DNA from: Barnesiella intestinihominis YIT 11860 | GTDB taxonomy: Bacteria; Bacteroidota; Bacteroidia; Bacteroidales; Barnesiellaceae | Length of the DNA stretch: 64,000 nucleotides | NCBI RefSeq assembly: GCF_000296465.1 | Contig: NZ_JH815205.1 | Location: 572,759-636,758, forward strand | Direction of reading: 5' to 3' | Shown: positions 27,153 through 37,491 of the stretch, piece by piece | How positions within the stretch are numbered: position 1 is the stretch's first letter | How the letters are laid out: the number at the start of each line of letters is the position of its first letter | The notes under the pieces: model-generated | What the model was told of the DNA's origin: nothing | The model's input: only the letters and a program-made list of their open reading frames with translations | Database searches by the model: none | Position numbers and translations under genes: made by a program

Positions 27153-27316
27153 GTATTCAGATTTACATTTTCTCTTGTTTCAAGGGAAAAAGAAACAAGA
27201 GACATCTTTGATATTACGAACAAGTTCTGCCGGAAAAAACAACGATGTGAATCGTTATACTATCAGTCCCCTTTTTTTATGATATCGAGATTCCGGCAGA
27301 ACTTTCCTTTTTTATA
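27153..27316 (+). ncRNA. Candidate free-standing small RNA
   Basis: About 160 nt following a consensus promoter. Hairpin I: TCTCTTGTTTC (27171-27181) pairs perfectly with GAAACAAGAGA (27192-27202). The long terminal stem is AAGTTCTGCCGGAA (27222-27235) with TTCCGGCAGAACTT (27291-27304), enclosing a small perfect hairpin AACGAT-GTGA-ATCGTT (27241-27256). A T-rich run follows (27305-27315). The closest downstream gene, fba, is on the other strand, so this is not a leader. It does not look like 6S RNA, tmRNA, SRP RNA or RNase P. Family unknown. Confidence 0.55.
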
Positions 27317-27424
27317 TCCTTAGACCAAACAAATAAATATTGACCTCTCTGCACACGGTGCAAGAGATGTCATCAACAAACACAATCTTGCCTTTATCGA
27401 GTTTTACCGGAAAGCAATAAAGCA

Positions 27425-27765
27425 CAATAACAATTCAACCTTCTCCCCTGTGTTTCCGTAAGGAAATATAGGGGAGAGACCGAAGGAACGGTAGTTCCTA
27501 AGGAGAGGGGTTGAAAGATCGTTTATTTTGCTTATGCTGGTCTTCTTAACCCCTCTGTTTTCAACCCCCTCGCCTTGCAGGCACTCCCCCTATCTCATCT
27601 GCGATGAGCAGAGGGTGAGGATTGAAAGTATCACTTTGAACCGTTTTATCCCTTCGGAACTTTATGGGGTATTCTCCTCCCCTGCCGTGTCCCGTAGCAT
27701 TACGGGGTGTGGCAATAGGGGAGACACCGAAGAAACGGCAGTTTCTGAGGAGAGGGGTTAAATGA
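27425..27765 (-). repeat. Family A intergenic repeat, copy 3 (inverted)
   Basis: The same modules as the other copies but in reverse orientation: the tail-side module (GAGTGCC-type with CTCATCTGCGATGAG) precedes CCGTAGCATTACGG and GAAACGGCAGTTTC modules and ends in GAGAGGGGTT. A TTTCCGTAAGGAAA inner hairpin is found at its left end. Sits between converging genes. Confidence 0.75.
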
Positions 27766-27836
27766 TATATAAAAACACTGCTCCTTCTGATTTCCTACCG
27801 AACCTATTTAAATTAACCTCATTTTTATCACCTAAA

Positions 27837-27875
27837 AACAAAAACCGCCGAGCTCGTTCAGAACTCGGCGGCATT
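27837..27875 (-). terminator. Rho-independent terminator after fba
   Basis: Minus strand GCCGCCGAGTTC / GAGCTCGGCGGT forms a strong GC-rich stem (core CCGCCGAG / CTCGGCGG) with a run of Ts after it. It lies 24 bp past the fba stop. Confidence 0.85.
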
Positions 27876-27898
27876 ATGTATGTAATCAAATCCTTCAA

Positions 27899-28897
27899 TT
27901 ACAATTTACCGGCACTGCCCAATACATTTTCAATTTTGTGCTTGTACAATTTTTCCATGTTGTCACGAGCCGGGCCCAAATATTTACGAGGATCGAATTC
28001 TGCGGGTTTCGTCGCAAACACCTCGCGGATAGCGGCTGTCATAGCCAAACGGCTGTCCGAATCGATGTTGATTTTACAAACGGCCGATTTAGCTGCTTTA
28101 CGCAATTCCTCTTCGGGAATACCGATAGCGGCATCCAATTTCCCTCCGTATTTGTTGATCGTATCAACCTCTTCTTGGGGTACAGAAGACGAGCCGTGCA
28201 ATACGATGGGGAAGCCCGGAAGTTTTTCCATAACGGCATCCAATACGTCGAATGCCAAAGGAGGAGGAACCAAACGACCCGTCTTAGGATCTACATGACA
28301 TTGTTCGGGTTTGAATTTATAAGCTCCGTGAGAAGTACCGATAGAGATAGCCAAAGAATCGCAACCTGTGCGAGTAGCGAAATCGATTACTTCTTCGGGG
28401 TCGGTATAAGTGTGATGTTCTGCACTTACCTCGTCTTCTACACCGGCAAGTACACCCAGCTCACCTTCTACCGTTACATCGAATTGGTGAGCATAGTCCA
28501 CTACTTTCTTAGTCAGAGCTACATTCTCTTCGTAAGGCAAGTGAGAACCGTCGATCATTACCGAAGAAAATCCCATATCGATACAAGATTTGCACAATTC
28601 GAACGAATCGCCGTGATCGAGGTGCAGAACGATTTGAGGATGTTCGCAGCCCAACTCTTTGGCATATTCCACTGCACCCTGTGCCATATAACGAAGCAAT
28701 GTTTGGTTGGCATAGTTACGAGCGCCTTTCGAAACTTGGAGAATTACCGGCGATTTGGTTTCAACAGAAGCCTTGACAATAGCCTGTAACTGTTCCATAT
28801 TGTTAAAGTTGAAAGCGGGAATTGCATAACCGCCTTTGATAGCCTTAGCAAACATCTCTTTGGTGTTTACCAATCCTAATTCTTTGTAGCTTACCAT
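27899..28897 (-). CDS. fba: Class II fructose-bisphosphate aldolase
   Basis: 332 aa from the ATG at 28897 (MVSYKELGLVNTKEMFAKA); the open frame extends 19 codons upstream without family similarity. It cleaves fructose 1,6-bisphosphate reversibly in glycolysis and gluconeogenesis using zinc. The active-site block VLHLDHGDSFE gives D94 (acid) and H95 (zinc ligand). Later landmarks are GFSSVMIDGSHLPYEEN, VEGELGVLAGVED, and the SIGTSHGAYKF and VLHGSSSVPQE phosphate loops. It is monocistronic with its own terminator. Confidence 0.96.
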   Translation of the reverse strand: MVSYKELGLVNTKEMFAKAIKGGYAIPAFNFNNMEQLQAIVKASVETKSPVILQVSKGARNYANQTLLRYMAQGAVEYAKELGCEHPQIVLHLDHGDSFELCKSCIDMGFSSVMIDGSHLPYEENVALTKKVVDYAHQFDVTVEGELGVLAGVEDEVSAEHHTYTDPEEVIDFATRTGCDSLAISIGTSHGAYKFKPEQCHVDPKTGRLVPPPLAFDVLDAVMEKLPGFPIVLHGSSSVPQEEVDTINKYGGKLDAAIGIPEEELRKAAKSAVCKINIDSDSRLAMTAAIREVFATKPAEFDPRKYLGPARDNMEKLYKHKIENVLGSAGKL

Positions 28898-29002
28898 CTT
28901 ATAATAAATTAATGTTAGTAATTCCTCTTGTGAAAAGATTGCGAACAAAATCAATAGGACTTTTTCTTATTAACTAGTCCGGCTTGTTTTCGACAATCGT
29001 TG

Positions 29003-29010
29003 CAAAGATA
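29003..29010 (-). promoter_or_regulatory. -7 promoter element for fba
   Basis: Minus strand TATCTTTG, an exact TAnnTTTG match, about 106 bp before the fba ATG. The 394-bp gap to speA otherwise holds only AT-rich sequence and the opposing box at 29235. Confidence 0.45.
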
Positions 29011-29234
29011 AACATTTTTGCCGACTCCCTTTATCAACAAGTATAAAAAACATGCATACCGCATACTTTTTTACTAATTTTACATAACGGAAAATGTGGC
29101 ATTCCACTCTCTTTATATCGATATAACCTGCAAAATGTTCAATAAATATACTCAGAAAAAGGTTAAATCTTTGTACAATCGCACATTATTGCATTTTGAA
29201 ACCGTTTCTGCTTTCTCTATTCAATTATTATCTG

Positions 29235-29242
29235 TACTTTTG
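29235..29242 (+). promoter_or_regulatory. -7 promoter element for speA
   Basis: TACTTTTG, an exact TAnnTTTG match, about 50 bp before the speA ATG. No clean -33 TTTG is visible. Confidence 0.45.
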
Positions 29243-29291
29243 CCCTCCGTATATTTTTTATAACCCCTTAAATTCAATTCGTTTATAAAAA

Positions 29292-31190
29292 ATGAGAAAA
29301 TGGCGTATTGAGGACTCCGCCGAACTATATAACATCAACGGGTGGGGCCTGAAATATTTTTCGATCAACGACAAAGGGCACGTCGCTGTAACGCCCCGGG
29401 AGGGAAGCGCATCGGTCGATTTGAAAGAATTAATGGACGAGTTACAAGTCCGCGATGTCACATCGCCCGTATTGTTGCGTTTTCCCGATATTCTCGATAA
29501 TCGTATCGAGAAAATATCCAAATGTTTTCAACAAGCGGCCGACGAATATGGTTACACGGCCAAAAACTTCATCATCTACCCCATCAAGGTCAACCAAATG
29601 CGACAGGTGGTGGAAGAAATCGTCAGTCACGGTAAAAAATTCAACATCGGCTTGGAAGCGGGTTCCAAACCCGAATTGCATGCTGTATTGGCAATCAACA
29701 CCGATGAAAACTCGCTCATCATCTGTAACGGATACAAAGATGAAAACTACGTCGAACTGGCGCTTTTGGCTCAAAAGATGGGACGGCGCATCTTCCTTGT
29801 CGTGGAAAAACTGAACGAACTACGTCTCATAGCCGATATTTCCAAACGCTTGAAAATACGTCCGAACATCGGGATTCGCATCAAACTGGCAAGTTCAGGC
29901 AGCGGCAAATGGGAAGAAAGCGGAGGTGACGGAAGCAAATTCGGGCTCAATTCCAGCGAATTGTTAGAAGCTCTCGATTTCTTGGAAAAAGCCAAGATGA
30001 CCGATTGCCTCAAACTGATACACTTCCACATCGGCAGCCAAATCACAAAAATACGCCGCATCAAAAATGCACTCAAAGAAGCCTCGCAATTTTATGTCCA
30101 GCTCCAAAACATGGGATTCCACGTAGAGTTTGTCGATATCGGCGGAGGCTTGGGTGTCGATTACGACGGAACCCGTTCCTCATCGAGCGAGAGCAGTATG
30201 AACTATTCTATACAGGAGTATGTCAACGACTCCGTCTCGGCGTTGGTCGATGCTTGCGCTAAAAACAATTTGCCGCAACCGAACATCATCACCGAGTCGG
30301 GACGATCGCTTACTGCCCATCATTCCGTACTAGTATTCGAAGTACTGGAAACTACCTCGCTCCCGATATGGGACGAGAAAGAAGAACTCGGTGAAAATCC
30401 TCACGAACTGGTAGACGAGCTCTATAAAATATGGGACAACATGAATCAACCCCGGTTGCTCGAATCGTGGCATGATGCCCTGCAAATCCGGGAAGAAGCG
30501 CTCGACCTGTTCGGGTTGGGTCTGCTCGACTTACGTACCCGTGCCCAGATAGAGCAACTATTCTGGTCTGTGGCTCGCGAAGTGAACGAAATCGCCTCCG
30601 ACATGAAGCATGCTCCCGAAGAACTTCGGAAAATCTCCAAACTTCTGCCCGACAAGTATTTCTGCAACTTCTCTCTGTTCCAGTCGTTACCAGATTCATG
30701 GTCGATCGACCAACTTTTCCCCATCATGCCCATCAGTCGGCTCGACGAGCGCCCCGACCGCACGGCAACCATACAAGACATTACTTGCGATTCCGACGGA
30801 AAAATCAATAATTTCATCTCGTCGCACGGAGCGAACTCGCACCTTGCCGTACATGCGCTCAACAACAAGGAGCCCTATTACATAGGCGTATTCCTCGTGG
30901 GAGCCTATCAAGAGATATTGGGAGATATGCACAACCTCTTCGGTGACACGAATGCCGTGCACGTCAGCGTGTACAAAGACCGCTACGAAATAGACCAAGT
31001 CATCGATGGCGAGACGGTGGCCGAAGTCCTCGACTACGTGCAGTTCTCACCCAAGAAACTGGTTCGCAGTGTGGAAACATGGGTAACCTCGTCTATGAAA
31101 GCCGGCATCATCACTCCCGAAGAAGGTAGAGAATTTCTCTCCAACTACCGATCGGGTTTGTACGGATATACCTATTTAGAAAACGACTAA
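29292..31190 (+). CDS. speA: Biosynthetic arginine decarboxylase
   Basis: 632 aa, the usual length of SpeA. It decarboxylates arginine to agmatine with PLP, the first step towards putrescine and spermidine. PLP lysine K99 lies in [19 protein letters not shown] and [14 protein letters not shown] form the barrel's phosphate loop; [14 protein letters not shown] and the C-terminal [14 protein letters not shown] block (with the catalytic acidic and His residues) follow. Monocistronic, ending at a hairpin at 31199-31234. No speB or speC gene is in the window. Confidence 0.96.
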   Translation: MRKWRIEDSAELYNINGWGLKYFSINDKGHVAVTPREGSASVDLKELMDELQVRDVTSPVLLRFPDILDNRIEKISKCFQQAADEYGYTAKNFIIYPIKVNQMRQVVEEIVSHGKKFNIGLEAGSKPELHAVLAINTDENSLIICNGYKDENYVELALLAQKMGRRIFLVVEKLNELRLIADISKRLKIRPNIGIRIKLASSGSGKWEESGGDGSKFGLNSSELLEALDFLEKAKMTDCLKLIHFHIGSQITKIRRIKNALKEASQFYVQLQNMGFHVEFVDIGGGLGVDYDGTRSSSSESSMNYSIQEYVNDSVSALVDACAKNNLPQPNIITESGRSLTAHHSVLVFEVLETTSLPIWDEKEELGENPHELVDELYKIWDNMNQPRLLESWHDALQIREEALDLFGLGLLDLRTRAQIEQLFWSVAREVNEIASDMKHAPEELRKISKLLPDKYFCNFSLFQSLPDSWSIDQLFPIMPISRLDERPDRTATIQDITCDSDGKINNFISSHGANSHLAVHALNNKEPYYIGVFLVGAYQEILGDMHNLFGDTNAVHVSVYKDRYEIDQVIDGETVAEVLDYVQFSPKKLVRSVETWVTSSMKAGIITPEEGREFLSNYRSGLYGYTYLEND

Positions 31191-31198
31191 CTTTTCAC

Positions 31199-31234
31199 AT
31201 GGATTATCGGGACACGAGTTTCCCGGTAATCCAT
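31199..31234 (+). terminator. Hairpin downstream of speA
   Basis: ATGGATTATCGGGA and TCCCGGTAATCCAT pair almost fully (one G-U pair) around a loop of about 8 bases, 8 bp after the speA stop. Its T tract is weak, so it may act as a terminator or as a 3'-end stabiliser. It also argues against starting truA at 31199. Confidence 0.55.
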
Positions 31235-31246
31235 TCCTATTTAAAA

Positions 31247-32002
31247 ATGCAACGCTATTTCATCTACCTCTCTTTCAACGGTGCGCAGTATCATGGCTGG
31301 CAAATACAGCCCAATGGAATCACTGTGCAAGAAGTCCTTGAAAAAGCGTTAGCCACATTGCTCCGCCGTGAAACTCCGGTGACAGGAGCGGGACGAACCG
31401 ACGCCGGCGTCAACGCCCGACTCATGGTTGCCCACTTCGACGCTCCAATACCCCTCGACAATCCGACCGAAACGGCCGACAAACTCAATCGTATTCTGCC
31501 GCCCGACATAGCTGTCTACGAAATACGTCCCGTCATTGCCGAAGCACACAGTCGATTCGATGCTTTGAGTCGCACCTACAAATACTACATAATAGATCAC
31601 AAATCACCATTTATCGAATCCTTCGCCTGCCGTTATCGGGGAGATCTCGACTTCGACAAAATGAATACGGCGGCCGAACAGCTCTACCGATATACCGATT
31701 TCACCAGTTTTAGCAAACTGCATACCGATGTTAAAACCAATAATTGCCGAGTGACATTCGCCCGCTGGGAACCCGAAGGCGAACGACAGGTATTTACCAT
31801 CACTGCCGACCGCTTCCTCCGTAACATGGTGCGGGCCATCGTAGGAACGCTGCTCGATGTAGGACGGGGAAAACTTTCGGTGGAGGACTTCTGCCATATC
31901 ATCGAGCAAAAAAACCGTTGCGCCGCTGGAACTTCGGTCCCCGGCAAAGCGCTCTTTCTTCACGACATCGTTTACCCCGACCACATTTTCCTACCCCGTT
32001 AA
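31247..32002 (+). CDS. truA: tRNA pseudouridine synthase TruA
   Basis: 251 aa from the ATG at 31247 ([12 protein letters not shown]...). The frame is open from 31199, but that ATG lies inside the speA hairpin. TruA converts U38-U40 of many tRNAs. The catalytic Asp is D52 in [13 protein letters not shown]. Further landmarks are [16 protein letters not shown] and [20 protein letters not shown]. It ends 17 bp before an acetyltransferase gene on the same strand. Confidence 0.93.
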   Translation: MQRYFIYLSFNGAQYHGWQIQPNGITVQEVLEKALATLLRRETPVTGAGRTDAGVNARLMVAHFDAPIPLDNPTETADKLNRILPPDIAVYEIRPVIAEAHSRFDALSRTYKYYIIDHKSPFIESFACRYRGDLDFDKMNTAAEQLYRYTDFTSFSKLHTDVKTNNCRVTFARWEPEGERQVFTITADRFLRNMVRAIVGTLLDVGRGKLSVEDFCHIIEQKNRCAAGTSVPGKALFLHDIVYPDHIFLPR

Positions 32003-32019
32003 CCACCCTCTCACATCTT

Positions 32020-32463
32020 GTGGAAATCAAACACATCACACAAAACAAGGCCGACTTCCTCGACCTGCTTTTATTGGCCGACGAAAACGAAACTATGATA
32101 GCCCGCTATCTCGACCGCGGCGAAATGTTCGCATTGTATGATGACGATTTGAAAAGTATCTGTGTTATCACACAAGAAGGGAAAAATCTTTACGAAATTA
32201 AAAATCTGGCCACCTATCCGCCATTCCAACGACAAGGATATGCCCGTCGGCTAATCGAATACATAGAAAATCGCTACAACGCACCCGGCACGATACTGCA
32301 AGTCGGCACAGGTGACTCGCCTCTCACGATACCCTTTTACGTGCATTGTGGGTTCCGCTACTCCCATCGTATTCCTCGTTTCTTTACCGACAATTATCCG
32401 CACCCCATCTTCGAAGGAGGGAAACAGCTCGTCGATATGATCTATTTGAGAAAAGAACTCTGA
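32020..32463 (+). CDS. GNAT family N-acetyltransferase
   Basis: 147 aa from a GTG start at 32020; the frame is open upstream but overlaps truA. GNAT core: CVITQEGKNLYEIKNLATYPPFQRQGYARRLIEYI, with the acetyl-CoA loop QRQGYA, followed by a C-terminal YVHCGFRYSHRI block. Substrate unknown. Small GNATs of this shape are common and widespread in Bacteroidetes. It lies 17 bp after truA and converges with lgt. Confidence 0.82.
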   Translation: MEIKHITQNKADFLDLLLLADENETMIARYLDRGEMFALYDDDLKSICVITQEGKNLYEIKNLATYPPFQRQGYARRLIEYIENRYNAPGTILQVGTGDSPLTIPFYVHCGFRYSHRIPRFFTDNYPHPIFEGGKQLVDMIYLRKEL

Positions 32464-32508
32464 GAATTTCTTTCGAAATTTCCCGGACAACGACTCTTGC
32501 GCGACCAC

Positions 32509-33333
32509 CTATCGAACCGCTTTCTTCCACTTCGTGATTACGAAATATAACCCCAACAAGACAAACGGAATACTCAATATCTGCCCCATATCGATAGGCA
32601 ACACGTTCTCGAAATCCACCTGCCGCTCTTTCAAAAATTCGATAAAGAAGCGGGACAAAAATATCAAAGTAATACACAATCCGAAGTAAAAACCTCGTCC
32701 GTAATTATCCTTTTTATATCGAGCGACCCCGACCATAATCAAGAAAAACAGAAAATAAGCGATAGTCTCGTACAACTGAGCCGGGTGACGAGGGAGCATA
32801 TCCACACGCTCGAATACAAAAGCCCACGGCACATTGGTAGGCAAACCTATAATTTCGGAATTCATCAAGTTGGCAAGCCGTATGAAACCCGCCGCCAACG
32901 GTGCGGCGATACCCATCATATCGAGAATATCGAGATAATGAATCTTGGTCTTGCGACAAAATATAGCAAGGGCTATAATCAACCCCAACGTTCCACCATG
33001 ACTTGCCAATCCCGCATATCCCGTAAACTTCCAATCGCCATCGGGATAAAAGTGTACCGGCAAAACGATTTCCAACGGGTGACTCAGGTAATAGTCAGGC
33101 TCATAAAACAAACAATGTCCCAACCGTGCCCCGATAAAAATACCTAAGAAACTGTATAAAAACAAATTCTGAAACGTATCGACAGGTAAACCCTTCGATT
33201 GATACAATTTATAAACCACCTGACTGCCCGCCAAAATGGCGATAAACCAAAAAATACTGTACCAACGTATCGCAATACCGGCAATCGAAAACAATATGGG
33301 ATCGGGATTCCAATGGATATATAGCAACTCCAT
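32509..33333 (-). CDS. lgt: Prolipoprotein diacylglyceryl transferase
   Basis: 274 aa inner-membrane protein with about seven helices. It transfers diacylglycerol from phosphatidylglycerol to the lipobox cysteine of prolipoproteins. Landmarks: IRWYSIFWFIAILAG, GARLGHCLFYEPDYY, the HGGTLG motif (H112), and AAGFIRLANLMNSEIIG with the essential Arg/Asn stretch. The C-terminus ends in a basic tail. It stands alone. Confidence 0.95.
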   Translation of the reverse strand: MELLYIHWNPDPILFSIAGIAIRWYSIFWFIAILAGSQVVYKLYQSKGLPVDTFQNLFLYSFLGIFIGARLGHCLFYEPDYYLSHPLEIVLPVHFYPDGDWKFTGYAGLASHGGTLGLIIALAIFCRKTKIHYLDILDMMGIAAPLAAGFIRLANLMNSEIIGLPTNVPWAFVFERVDMLPRHPAQLYETIAYFLFFLIMVGVARYKKDNYGRGFYFGLCITLIFLSRFFIEFLKERQVDFENVLPIDMGQILSIPFVLLGLYFVITKWKKAVR

Positions 33334-33542
33334 AATTTACAATGATATATATTAAAAAATAGTACAAGCCGAGAGTGGAAACAAATTCACTTGGTTACAC
33401 CGGGGCACAGTCTATTTTCGTAAAATGCAAAGATAACGCAAGGCACGAAAAGGGCAAAACGGACTTGTTCATTTTTTATTTCGAATCACTACCTATCTGC
33501 AACAGACTTTTCAAAAAACAACACAAACAAAGTCCTAATCTA

Positions 33543-33593
33543 CCATCTTCTGCCTCTTTCCCAATCTCATCGGAAATAAGCAGGAGAAGATGG
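33543..33593. repeat. Degenerate family A-like hairpin
   Basis: CCATCTTCT (33543-33551) and AGAAGATGG (33585-33593) are a perfect 9-bp inverted repeat enclosing a TTTCC / GGAAA inner stem and a CTCATC phrase, resembling a decayed family A module. Nothing else is seen in 33334-33645. Confidence 0.35.
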
Positions 33594-33645
33594 GGTGAAG
33601 AGACCCATTCAGTCAGACACCCGTTCCACTTACACCAAACATCTA

Positions 33646-33676
33646 TTTGTAAAAATTAAAACAGTTTCTAACTTTG
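33646..33676 (+). promoter_or_regulatory. Promoter of the EamA transporter gene
   Basis: TTTG (33646-33649), 19-base spacer, TAACTTTG (33669-33676): full consensus, about 37 bp before the ATG. Confidence 0.6.
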
Positions 33677-33712
33677 CAGGCGATTTACAGATATAACTAA
33701 AAGATACAAAAG

Positions 33713-34615
33713 ATGTGGTTATCACTCGCTTTTCTCTCGGCTTTCCTATTAGGCTGTTACGAAGTCTGTAAAAAGAAATCGCTCGACAACAACGCTGTCA
33801 TTCCTGTACTCTTTCTCAATACCTGTTTTTGCAGTCTGTTGTTCCTCCCGTGTATTGTCCTTTCCTACGGGTTTCCCGAACTTATGCGAAATTCACTCTT
33901 CTATGTGCCCCCTTCCACCGGTCACGAGCATATTTATATCATAGGCAAAGCGGCGCTCGTCCTCACATCATGGACTTGTGCCTATTTCGCCACCAAACAT
34001 TTGCCCATCACCATAGCCGGGCCAATCAAGGCTTCCCAACCCATTCTCACACTCATAGGAGCATTACTCATCTTCGGCGAGCAACTGAATCTCTACCAAT
34101 GGATCGGAGTTATTCTGGCAATCGTCTCGTTCATTATGCTATCCTTCTCCGGAAGAAAAGAAGGTATCAATTTCAAACACAATATCTGGATTCTCTTTAT
34201 AGTCCTCGCCACAATCACCGGTGCGGCCAGCGGGTTGTACGACAAATATCTCATGTCGCACGGCTTCGACCGAATGACCGTACAAGTATGGTACTCCTAC
34301 TATCAAATGGCGATGATGACCGTTATTCTCTTTGTATTATGGTATCCCAAACGTAAGCATACCACACCTTTTGTTTGGAAACCCTCTATCTTTTTCATCT
34401 CCTTGTTTCTCGTTTGTGCCGACTTCGTATATTTCTACGCCCTCAGCTACCCCGACTCCATGATTTCTATCGTCTCTATGGTACGTCGCAGCAGTGTCGT
34501 CGTCAGCTTCATAGCCGGCGCATTCCTGTTCCGAGAAAAAAATATCCGTAGCAAATCATTCGATTTGATACTCGTCCTATTGGGTATGTTCTTCCTTTAT
34601 CTCGGCACAAAATAA
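33713..34615 (+). CDS. EamA (DMT superfamily) transporter
   Basis: 300 aa with ten likely membrane helices in two repeated halves of five, the EamA duplication. The first half ends with PITIAGPIKASQPILTLIGALLIFGEQL, the second with SMISIVSMVRRSSVVVSFIAGAFLFREKN; both end in the conserved 'G-x-x-[LF]-[FL]-x-E' exit helix. The substrate is not predictable: drug, metabolite and nucleotide-sugar exporters all share this fold. Own promoter; a weak terminator follows. Confidence 0.85.
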   Translation: MWLSLAFLSAFLLGCYEVCKKKSLDNNAVIPVLFLNTCFCSLLFLPCIVLSYGFPELMRNSLFYVPPSTGHEHIYIIGKAALVLTSWTCAYFATKHLPITIAGPIKASQPILTLIGALLIFGEQLNLYQWIGVILAIVSFIMLSFSGRKEGINFKHNIWILFIVLATITGAASGLYDKYLMSHGFDRMTVQVWYSYYQMAMMTVILFVLWYPKRKHTTPFVWKPSIFFISLFLVCADFVYFYALSYPDSMISIVSMVRRSSVVVSFIAGAFLFREKNIRSKSFDLILVLLGMFFLYLGTK

Positions 34616-34617
34616 AA

Positions 34618-34647
34618 GGCGGTAACAATATTTACGGCTGTTTTTTT
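34618..34647 (+). terminator. Terminator-like hairpin after the EamA gene
   Basis: An imperfect stem (GGCGGTAA with TTACGGCT, one internal mismatch) followed by seven Ts. It overlaps the -33 element of the next gene. Confidence 0.4.
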
Positions 34648-34677
34648 GGCTCACAGAAGCAAATATGATTACTTTTG
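34645..34677 (+). promoter_or_regulatory. Promoter of the DUF3256 gene
   Basis: TTTG (34645-34648), 21-base spacer, TACTTTTG (34670-34677). It starts about 15 bp before the ATG at 34693, which leaves a very short leader. Confidence 0.5.
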
Positions 34678-34692
34678 TGTCAAACGATCGTT

Positions 34693-35325
34693 ATGAAACT
34701 AAGGAATCTGTTATTCTGTTTATGCTCGATAGTCACCTTGACATCATCGGCAATAGAACCGGTAGCGCAATTATTCATTGCCATGCCCGACTCGCTCGTC
34801 CCCTCTATCGAAATAAACCGTAGGAAGGACTTGATCGATTTGATGCACGCCGGACAGAAAGCCGAGATTGTCACGAAACTAGGCGGTAAAGCCGAGATGA
34901 CACTGCTACAAGACAGCCTGCTCTCGATCGACCTGTCGAAACGCAGTAAAATGGAAATACGGTGGTATGATACAACCGGCAACGATACGATTATCGCTCT
35001 TGTCAATACGGTATATGCCCCGGCGGGAGACAGTCGCATACGGTTTTTCGACACTGCATGGAAGGAACTCCCCGCTTCGGAACGCATTCGCCAGATACGA
35101 CGGGAAGAGTTTTTCCAATTCCCCGATAGCTTGACAAAGGCAAAAAAAGAAGACTTGTTACGTCCGGTAGACATTTTCCTTGTGGAGTACAACTTCGCTA
35201 CCGACGGTTCTCTATGTGCCCGGCAGTCATGGGCAAACTATCTAGACAAAGAATCATCCGATCGTATCGAACCCTATCTGCAAGATTCAATCGTGTTGCA
35301 TTGGAACGGAAAAAGATTCAAATAA
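34693..35325 (+). CDS. DUF3256 family exported protein
   Basis: 210 aa from the ATG at 34693 (MKLRNLLFCLCSIVTLTSSA, a signal peptide ending near residue 20). The start at 34675 would lie inside the promoter. The body, with FIAMPDSLVPSIEINRRKDLIDL and repeated short strands ending LQDSIVLHWNGKRFK, is characteristic of DUF3256, a Bacteroidetes-limited family of unknown role. It is probably periplasmic. Confidence 0.75.
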   Translation: MKLRNLLFCLCSIVTLTSSAIEPVAQLFIAMPDSLVPSIEINRRKDLIDLMHAGQKAEIVTKLGGKAEMTLLQDSLLSIDLSKRSKMEIRWYDTTGNDTIIALVNTVYAPAGDSRIRFFDTAWKELPASERIRQIRREEFFQFPDSLTKAKKEDLLRPVDIFLVEYNFATDGSLCARQSWANYLDKESSDRIEPYLQDSIVLHWNGKRFK

Positions 35326-35394
35326 AACAACCTCACTTTCCTGAACAGAATCAGATTCAATCGCAGCGATAATCATCTTATATCATCAGAGACC

Positions 35395-35960
35395 AAACGG
35401 GCTCAGTCGATAATTAGTAGGGATTGACCTTGTATATTCCAACCCCTCTCCTCAGAAACCGTTGTTTCTTCGATGTCTCCCCTATACGGCTAACACCACA
35501 CAGGGGAGAAGGGTAAATACAATCTCCATCTCATTCTCCAAAATAATGCGGCAGAGGGGAAACTCTTCCCTTACCGTTTCTCGCAACCCTATGGAGTATA
35601 TGTCGCCAAACAAAATATAGGAAGAGGGGACACGTAGTGACGGAAGAATCGGAAAACAGAAAGGTATTAACCTCCTGCCCTGCGCACGCACGTGCGATAG
35701 GGGAGGTGCGGAGGGGTTCAAAAACACCCGCAGCAAAGGGAACGGATTAGGGCATCCCCCTCTCCCCCTGCCGTGTCCCGTAGCTTTACGGGGTGTTCCC
35801 ATAAAGGGATACAAGGAGAGTACCCGCAGGGCGAGGGGATTAAACTTTCAAAAAGCAATATATTGTCTTTCTCAATTCTTCTCCGAAGATATCCGGAATG
35901 AGGTTGTCGACAGAGATTCATCTCTAAAATCCAAGTCTATCCTCACAAATTTTCTACTAA
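35395..35960 (+). repeat. Family A intergenic repeat, copy 4
   Basis: Opens with TCGATAATTAGTAGGGATTG, carries CTCAGAAACCGTTGTTTCTTCG and CCGTAGCTTTACGG modules, and closes with the conserved tail through CTCAATTCTTCTCCGAAG and TTTTCTACTAAA. It fills the gap between two converging genes. Confidence 0.75.
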
Positions 35961-35966
35961 ATCACA

Positions 35967-36001
35967 AAACGGGGTTACCTGTAAAGGTAACCCCGTTTAA
36001 T
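35967..36001. terminator. Bidirectional terminator after asnS
   Basis: AAACGGGGTTACC and GGTAACCCCGTTT form a perfect 13-bp stem around TGTAAA, with T-rich DNA on the asnS side. Confidence 0.8.
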
Positions 36002-36018
36002 TATACAAAAAAACCTCT

Positions 36019-37416
36019 TTAAAACTCTGCGTTTTTCGGTGTACGAGGGAACGGTATCACGTCGCGGATATTGGTCATACCCGTAACGAACAACAGCAAC
36101 CGTTCGAATCCGAGCCCGAAACCCGAGTGGGGAGCCGTACCGAAACGGCGGGTATCGAGATACCACCACATATCCTTCATCGGGATATGCAACTCTTCGA
36201 TACGAGCAAGCAACTTATCATAATTTTCCTCACGCTGCGAACCTCCGATAATCTCGCCGATACGGGGGAACAGCACGTCCATCGCCCGAACCGTCTTGCC
36301 ATCGTCGTTCATTTTCATATAAAAAGCCTTTATCTCTTTCGGATAATCGGTGAGGATAACCGGTTTCTTGAAATGTTCCTCTACCAAGAAACGCTCATGT
36401 TCGCTCTGCAAATCGGCGCCCCAATAGACTGGATATTCGAATTTATGGCCCGACTCTTCCAAAATTTTTACACCCTCGGTGTACGGCAACCGCACAAAAT
36501 CGTTATCCACGACGAACTTCAATCGGTCGATCAATTCCTTGTCGTACATTTGGCATAAAAATTCGAGGTCGTCCTGACAGTGATCGAGCGCATAACGAAT
36601 CAGGTATTTGAGGAAATCCTCCGCCAAATCCATGTTCTCTCCGATTTCATTGAAAGCGACTTCCGGCTCTACCATCCAAAACTCGGCCAAGTGACGCGGT
36701 GTATTCGAATTCTCGGCGCGGAACGTAGGGCCGAACGTATAAATCGCGCCCAAAGACATCGCACCCAATTCACCTTCGAGCTGTCCCGATACAGTGAGGC
36801 TGGTAGGTTTGCCGAAGAAATCCTCGCTATAATCCACCGCTCCGTCCTCGGTCTTAGGTACTTGGTTCAAGTCGAGAGTCGTTACTTGAAACATAGCTCC
36901 TGCACCTTCGCAGTCGCTACCCGTAATTAACGGAGTATTCAAATAGAAAAATCCCCGATCGTTGAAATATTTGTGAATGGCATAAGCCATATTGTGACGG
37001 ATACGCAACACTGCTCCAAATGTATTCGTACGAGGACGCAAATGTGCGATTTCCCGTAAAAATTCCAGCGTATGCCCTTTCTTCTGCAACGGATATACAT
37101 CGGGGTCGGCGCCGCCGTAAAGCTCTATGCTATCGGCCTGTATCTCGGCCTGCTGACCTTTACCTTGCGACTCCACCAATGTACCGATGACACTAATACA
37201 AGCACCGGTCGTTATCGGTTTCATCTCCGCTTCCGAAAATTTGGAGAGGTCCACCACGACCTGTATATTTTTAATGGTAGAACCGTCGTTCACGGCAATA
37301 AAATTCACATTTTTATTGCCACGGCGCGTACGCACCCAACCCTTTACATTTACTTTTGTCCCGTAAAGAGATGCATCAAATGCATCGACGACTTTGGTTC
37401 TTTTCATTGTTTCCAT
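36019..37416 (-). CDS. asnS: Asparaginyl-tRNA synthetase
   Basis: 465 aa class II synthetase. N-terminal OB-fold anticodon domain ([25 protein letters not shown], about 19-43), then the catalytic core with motif 2-like [21 protein letters not shown] and motif 3 [16 protein letters not shown] near the C-terminus. It charges tRNA-Asn; length and motifs favour AsnRS over AspRS. Monocistronic with a strong terminator. A second Met three codons in is an alternative start. Confidence 0.95.
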   Translation of the reverse strand: METMKRTKVVDAFDASLYGTKVNVKGWVRTRRGNKNVNFIAVNDGSTIKNIQVVVDLSKFSEAEMKPITTGACISVIGTLVESQGKGQQAEIQADSIELYGGADPDVYPLQKKGHTLEFLREIAHLRPRTNTFGAVLRIRHNMAYAIHKYFNDRGFFYLNTPLITGSDCEGAGAMFQVTTLDLNQVPKTEDGAVDYSEDFFGKPTSLTVSGQLEGELGAMSLGAIYTFGPTFRAENSNTPRHLAEFWMVEPEVAFNEIGENMDLAEDFLKYLIRYALDHCQDDLEFLCQMYDKELIDRLKFVVDNDFVRLPYTEGVKILEESGHKFEYPVYWGADLQSEHERFLVEEHFKKPVILTDYPKEIKAFYMKMNDDGKTVRAMDVLFPRIGEIIGGSQREENYDKLLARIEELHIPMKDMWWYLDTRRFGTAPHSGFGLGFERLLLFVTGMTNIRDVIPFPRTPKNAEF

Positions 37417-37491
37417 ACTTTCCTATATAATTGTACACTTTTTTAAGCATCGCCCCATACGGAGAACCGTTCGGGACGTGATAAACATTTC

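Noticed and set aside
27010..27282. 90-aa reading frame upstream and across the small RNA
   Set aside because: It starts before the promoter at 27118, has no ribosome site or known similarity, and its composition is AT-driven.
27153..27316. Candidate RNA as 6S RNA
   Set aside because: 6S RNA has a long end-to-end stem around a central open bubble; here the 5' and 3' parts fold as separate hairpins.
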